A stretch of 45,168 nucleotides of DNA, from assembly GCA_016873715.1 (NCBI GenBank), contig VGWF01000018.1:1-45168 (forward strand). Direction: 5' to 3'. Each line of letters starts with the position of its first letter. The stretch's first letter is position 1. The notes below the pieces were generated by a model, which did not search any database, had not been told where the DNA came from, and saw only the letters and a list, made by a program, of their open reading frames with translations. The position numbers were made by a program, and so were the translations under genes. Shown one piece after another: positions 41,799 to 45,168 of the stretch. Source of the stretch: Lentisphaerota bacterium (GTDB taxonomy: Bacteria > Verrucomicrobiota > Kiritimatiellia > PWTM01).

Positions 41799-44700
41799 CT
41801 ACGGCACCGCGATCGTCCCCTCGGCGGTGTCGCCGGCCTTGATCTCGACGGAGCCCCGGGCGGATGTGCCGTCGACCACGACCTCGTAGCGGCCGGGGCG
41901 CAGGTCCTTCAGATGAAACGTGCCATCCCTGGCCGTACGCAACGACCGGAGCGCTCCGCCGAGGCCGGACGTCCTCTCTCCCGGACGCACGACGGCGCGG
42001 CCGTCCGCACCCGTGATCCGCAGCAACCGCCCCCCGACGGCCTTGGGAGAACCCGTCAGGCGGACCACCATCCCGCCGCCCTCGACGAGGCGCCAGTCGC
42101 GCACCGTCGGCGCGGCGAGGTCGATCTCCACCGTCTCGACCGCGTAGCCGGTGAAGTGCACACCGAGCGTGTATCGCCCCGGCAGCAAGGGAGGCGTGAA
42201 CTCGTACGTTCCATCGTCCCCGGCCGGCTGGAAGCCGTGGGCCATCGTGTTCTCCTTGCAGATCGCGGTGACCACCGCTCCGGCGGCCGGATCGCCGGAC
42301 GGCAGCGTGACTCGCCCGGACAGCTTGAGACCGCGCTGATCCTGCAGGTCGGCGGCGACATCCTTCTCCGCCACGACGATGCCGGACCGGAAGGCGTAGG
42401 CTTCCTCCGCAGGCGCCCCGATCGAGTAGGTGCCCGGTGGCACGGCCTCGAACGCGAAGGTCCCGTCCGCCCGCACCATCGTCCACCGGCTCAGGATCGC
42501 CTGGTGGGCATCCGACATCGCGGATGGCACCAGCATCACGAACCCGGACGACTTCGCCGCGCCGTCGACATCGCGCGACGTGCCGCGGACCGTGACGCCG
42601 TGAAACCGGACCTCGAACGGCCCGTCGCCCGCGGGCAGGTCGGCCACGGTCGCATAGGACGCCTCGGGCCCCTCCTTCCCCATGACATCGGCGCGAACGA
42701 TGTACTGTCCGCCTTTCGCGGCGGAAGCCTCGCACCAGCCGTTGCTGTCCGATTCCGCGCGAACCGACCCGAACTGGGCCTGCATCATCCATTCCTCGGC
42801 GGCGCTTTCGTCAGCCGGCGGCGCGGGGAAGACCTGGACCGAGGCCCCGGCCACCGGCTTGTCCCCCGCCAGGACGCGGAGGCGCCGCGCCGAACCTGCC
42901 GGCTTCGCCCCGCCGAGCTTCAGTTCGGCCGTCTCGCCTGCCTTCACCGTCACGACGGACATCCCGGGCGCGCGACGCGCATCCTCGGATGGAACAACCC
43001 AAAGCACGCGGTACTCCCCAGCCGGAAGCTCCGCGACGGCGAACCGCCCCTGGGCATCGGTCCGCGCCGAATGTCCCGGCCCCTGGACCCCGTCCGATGC
43101 GGGCACGAGGGAGACATACGCCTCGGCCGCAGGCCCCCGGTCGTCACGAATCTCGCCCCTCACCGCGCCCATGGGCGGCAGGCGGATCTCCACCGGCGCC
43201 GCATCGGGGCGCACGACCACGGTCTTCCCGATCAGGGCGCCGAACTCGCCGTCCCCGCCGGTCGGGCGGACCACGACCAGGTTCACCGGCCCTGCGGGCA
43301 GTCCGCGCAGGTCGAACCGGCCGTCCTTGCCCGTCGTCGCCGCTTTCGCGCCGTCATCCTCCTCGTCGTCAAACGCACTCCGCCGCCCGCCCGCACCGAC
43401 GCGCAACCCCTCGACCGGTTTCCCGGCGGCATCGACGACCCGCCCCCCGATCGCAAGGCCGGCGGACATCCTCAGCACGACGTTCGAGACCGGCGCCGCG
43501 GCGAACTCGATCGTCGCCCTGGCGTCCAGCAGCGGCGGCTTCGACGCCGTCACCGTCAGACGGCCGCCCGTGCGGGCCTCCACGCTCCCCCCGCCCTTCG
43601 TGTCCGTCACGTTCGGCGCCCGGGAGCCGAAGGATCCCGAAACGAAGTAAACGCTCGCGCCGCCCCCCGCCGTCCGGGCCGCCGAAAGAACCGCCCCGGC
43701 GACAGGCTTCCCATCGGGATCCAGCACGAGGACCGGGACCCGGACCTTCGGGGCGAGCGAGACGAGCACGTCGTCGGTGCCCGCCACGACCTTGTCGAGT
43801 TCGGCCTCCTCGCTGCCGTAGGTGTCCGGAACCTTGACCTCGAGGCGGTACCGTCCCGGCGCCAGGCCCTCGACGCGGAAGGCGCCCGAGGCGTCGGTCT
43901 CCGCCTCTCGGCGAATCATCCGTCGCGACCCGTCGGTGCTGCGCTCAGCCTCGATCGGACCCTGCACGCTGACCTCGAACGTCGAGGCCGGCGGCTTGTC
44001 ACCCTCCAGCACGACCCCCGCGATGAAGGACCCCTTGCGCAACGTCACGAGATGGTCGGTGCCGCCGGCGGCCAGCCGAATCTCCGCGTGGTGCGGCTCG
44101 TATCCCTCCGCATCGATCGACAGCGAGACGTTGCCCTCCGGCAGGCCGCGGACCGTGTAGCGCCCGTCGGCGTCGGTCGTCGCGGAGCGGCTCTCGGACG
44201 GCGACGCGCGGTATCGCCCGGACTTCCCGGCGGCAGCGTTCGTCGGCGCGGGGAACTCGAACATGACTCCGACACGGACATCGTCCAGCGGCTTCCCCTT
44301 TCCGTCCGTCACGCGGCCGGACAGCGAGAGGCCGGGCTGCAGGACGATCCGCTGCCCGCCGCGGATCGTGGCGAGGTCCCATTCGAGGCGCTGCGGAAGG
44401 TGCGCATCCTCCCCGACCGACACCGCGATGCGGCCGCCGGACAGCCCCCGGGCGATGAAGCGCCCACGGTCGTCCGAACTGAGGTATCGCGTCCGGCGAT
44501 CCGTCCCGTCCCCGACCTCCATCCGCACGCTTGCGTCGTCCACCGGTTTGCCCGCCGCGTCGACGACCATCCCCGTGATCGACAGCGTGCGGGGAAGCAC
44601 GAGGACGACGTCCGACGCCCGCCCCGCGACGACGACCGCCTGGGTCGACGTGCGCCCCCATTCGGCGTCCGACGGCGCGATCTCGTACGACCCCGGCACC

Positions 44701-45168
44701 ACGTCGGCCAGCGTCGCCACGCCGTTCGTCACCGGAGCCTCGAGGTTCATCATGCGGGCCACGCGCCGCCCGCCCGCGCCACCCAGGTTGAACTCCAGCA
44801 CGTGCGGAAGTTCCAGGGCGGGATCCTCGGGTTTCAGCGTCACGCGCAGCCCGCCCGACCGAACGACTTCGACGCGGCACGTCGCGACGGCGCCCTCGAC
44901 GGCGGCGACCGAGATCCCGGCCGGGTCCTTCGAGATCCACCCGCCGCCGCGCACGACGACGCGGTGGCTCTCCGGGTCGAGTCCGCCGACGGAGAACGCG
45001 CCGGCCGCGTCGGTGACGATGGGGGCTGCCGCGTCCGCGATCTCGACCTTCACGCCCGCGACCGGCCCCTCCGGCCCCGCGACGACACCGGCGATCGACG
45101 CGCCGCGCTTGAGGTGGACCTCCAGGTAGGTCTCCGCGCCGACCTTGATCGGGTGCGCCTCGGGGGCG
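41799..45168 (-). CDS. Very large carboxypeptidase-regulatory-like repeat protein, 5' end beyond the window
   Basis: At least 1122 residues are visible, and the frame is open to the window edge, so the start is missing. It is built from ten or more beta-sandwich repeats of about 80-100 residues (CarboxypepD_reg / SpaA-like), each with a DxxGxFxxxGLxPGxYxLxV core: DAAGAFSVGGL, DADGRYTVRGLPEGN, DASGAFRVEGLAPGRY, KDGRFDLRGLPAG, DAQGRFAVAELPAGEY, ADGTFAFEAVPPGTY, RDGTFHLKDLRPGRY. There is no enzyme domain or C-terminal anchor in view. It probably forms a long exported stalk or adhesin-like protein; a catalytic or anchoring part may lie upstream of the window. It is 122 nt upstream of the beta-helix gene. 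Confidence 0.82.
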   Translation of the reverse strand, partial: APEAHPIKVGAETYLEVHLKRGASIAGVVAGPEGPVAGVKVEIADAAAPIVTDAAGAFSVGGLDPESHRVVVRGGGWISKDPAGISVAAVEGAVATCRVEVVRSGGLRVTLKPEDPALELPHVLEFNLGGAGGRRVARMMNLEAPVTNGVATLADVVPGSYEIAPSDAEWGRTSTQAVVVAGRASDVVLVLPRTLSITGMVVDAAGKPVDDASVRMEVGDGTDRRTRYLSSDDRGRFIARGLSGGRIAVSVGEDAHLPQRLEWDLATIRGGQRIVLQPGLSLSGRVTDGKGKPLDDVRVGVMFEFPAPTNAAAGKSGRYRASPSESRSATTDADGRYTVRGLPEGNVSLSIDAEGYEPHHAEIRLAAGGTDHLVTLRKGSFIAGVVLEGDKPPASTFEVSVQGPIEAERSTDGSRRMIRREAETDASGAFRVEGLAPGRYRLEVKVPDTYGSEEAELDKVVAGTDDVLVSLAPKVRVPVLVLDPDGKPVAGAVLSAARTAGGGASVYFVSGSFGSRAPNVTDTKGGGSVEARTGGRLTVTASKPPLLDARATIEFAAAPVSNVVLRMSAGLAIGGRVVDAAGKPVEGLRVGAGGRRSAFDDEEDDGAKAATTGKDGRFDLRGLPAGPVNLVVVRPTGGDGEFGALIGKTVVVRPDAAPVEIRLPPMGAVRGEIRDDRGPAAEAYVSLVPASDGVQGPGHSARTDAQGRFAVAELPAGEYRVLWVVPSEDARRAPGMSVVTVKAGETAELKLGGAKPAGSARRLRVLAGDKPVAGASVQVFPAPPADESAAEEWMMQAQFGSVRAESDSNGWCEASAAKGGQYIVRADVMGKEGPEASYATVADLPAGDGPFEVRFHGVTVRGTSRDVDGAAKSSGFVMLVPSAMSDAHQAILSRWTMVRADGTFAFEAVPPGTYSIGAPAEEAYAFRSGIVVAEKDVAADLQDQRGLKLSGRVTLPSGDPAAGAVVTAICKENTMAHGFQPAGDDGTYEFTPPLLPGRYTLGVHFTGYAVETVEIDLAAPTVRDWRLVEGGGMVVRLTGSPKAVGGRLLRITGADGRAVVRPGERTSGLGGALRSLRTARDGTFHLKDLRPGRYEVVVDGTSARGSVEIKAGDTAEGTIAVP

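Overview
The window is very GC-rich DNA, densely packed with bacterial genes on both strands: 33 protein genes, the last cut by the right edge. No rRNA, tRNA, CRISPR array, transposase or phage gene was seen. The lineage looks like the PVC group (Planctomycetota, Verrucomicrobiota, Kiritimatiellota and relatives). The signs are a planctomycete-type cytochrome c domain (PSCyt1) fused to WD40 repeats, a Tat-exported GH109-type Gfo/Idh protein, NPCBM/GH27 and beta-helix secreted proteins, a DUF3683 flavoprotein, and intergenic heptamer arrays and TTCCAA-TTGGAA repeats of a kind I associate with PVC genomes. The phylum is an inference; no marker rRNA is present.

Layout. (1) 16-6930, minus strand: a probable operon reading aldo/keto reductase-like protein, DMT exporter, giant FAD/Fe-S oxidoreductase, GH109-like glycosidase, with a DUF1638 gene upstream. 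(2) 7990-15061, minus: a housekeeping run reading comF, accD, folC, murG, murC, an RlmI-like methyltransferase and dciA, with short gaps or overlaps (lipid, folate, peptidoglycan, rRNA and replication functions). (3) 15186-16643, minus: an RhlE-type helicase with its own promoter and long leader. (4) 16889-18546, plus: nikR overlapping a uxaE-type tagaturonate epimerase. (5) 18571-25126: nucleotide and cofactor genes in short units: a PurF-like protein without its glutaminase cysteine, hpt plus an FHA protein, a small outer-membrane barrel, a UbiA prenyltransferase, a TrpB2-like enzyme and pyrE.

(6) 25257-31451: a WD40/coiled-coil/cytochrome fusion diverging from nadA, a probable outer-membrane protein overlapping the nadA 3' end, and a pteridine-reductase-like SDR. 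(7) 31423-45168: mostly exported or envelope proteins: GH27 alpha-galactosidase, a tandem alpha/beta hydrolase with one dead domain, radical-SAM AmrS, a small exported protein, a BrkB-cNMP fusion, a beta-helix protein and a very large protein of carboxypeptidase-regulatory-like repeats.

Several sigma-70-like promoters can be read by eye (TTGNNN, 16-18 nt, T-rich -10). In three of them the -10 box lies only 6-7 nt before the start codon, predicting leaderless mRNAs. The most striking non-coding object is a perfect 46-bp palindrome at 36974-37019 between amrS and a divergent exported-protein gene; each of its strands carries the same -35/-10 pair. I found no complete new defence or mobile system. 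The best leads are that palindrome, the nikR-uxaE coupling, several enzymes with lost catalytic residues, and the intergenic repeats.
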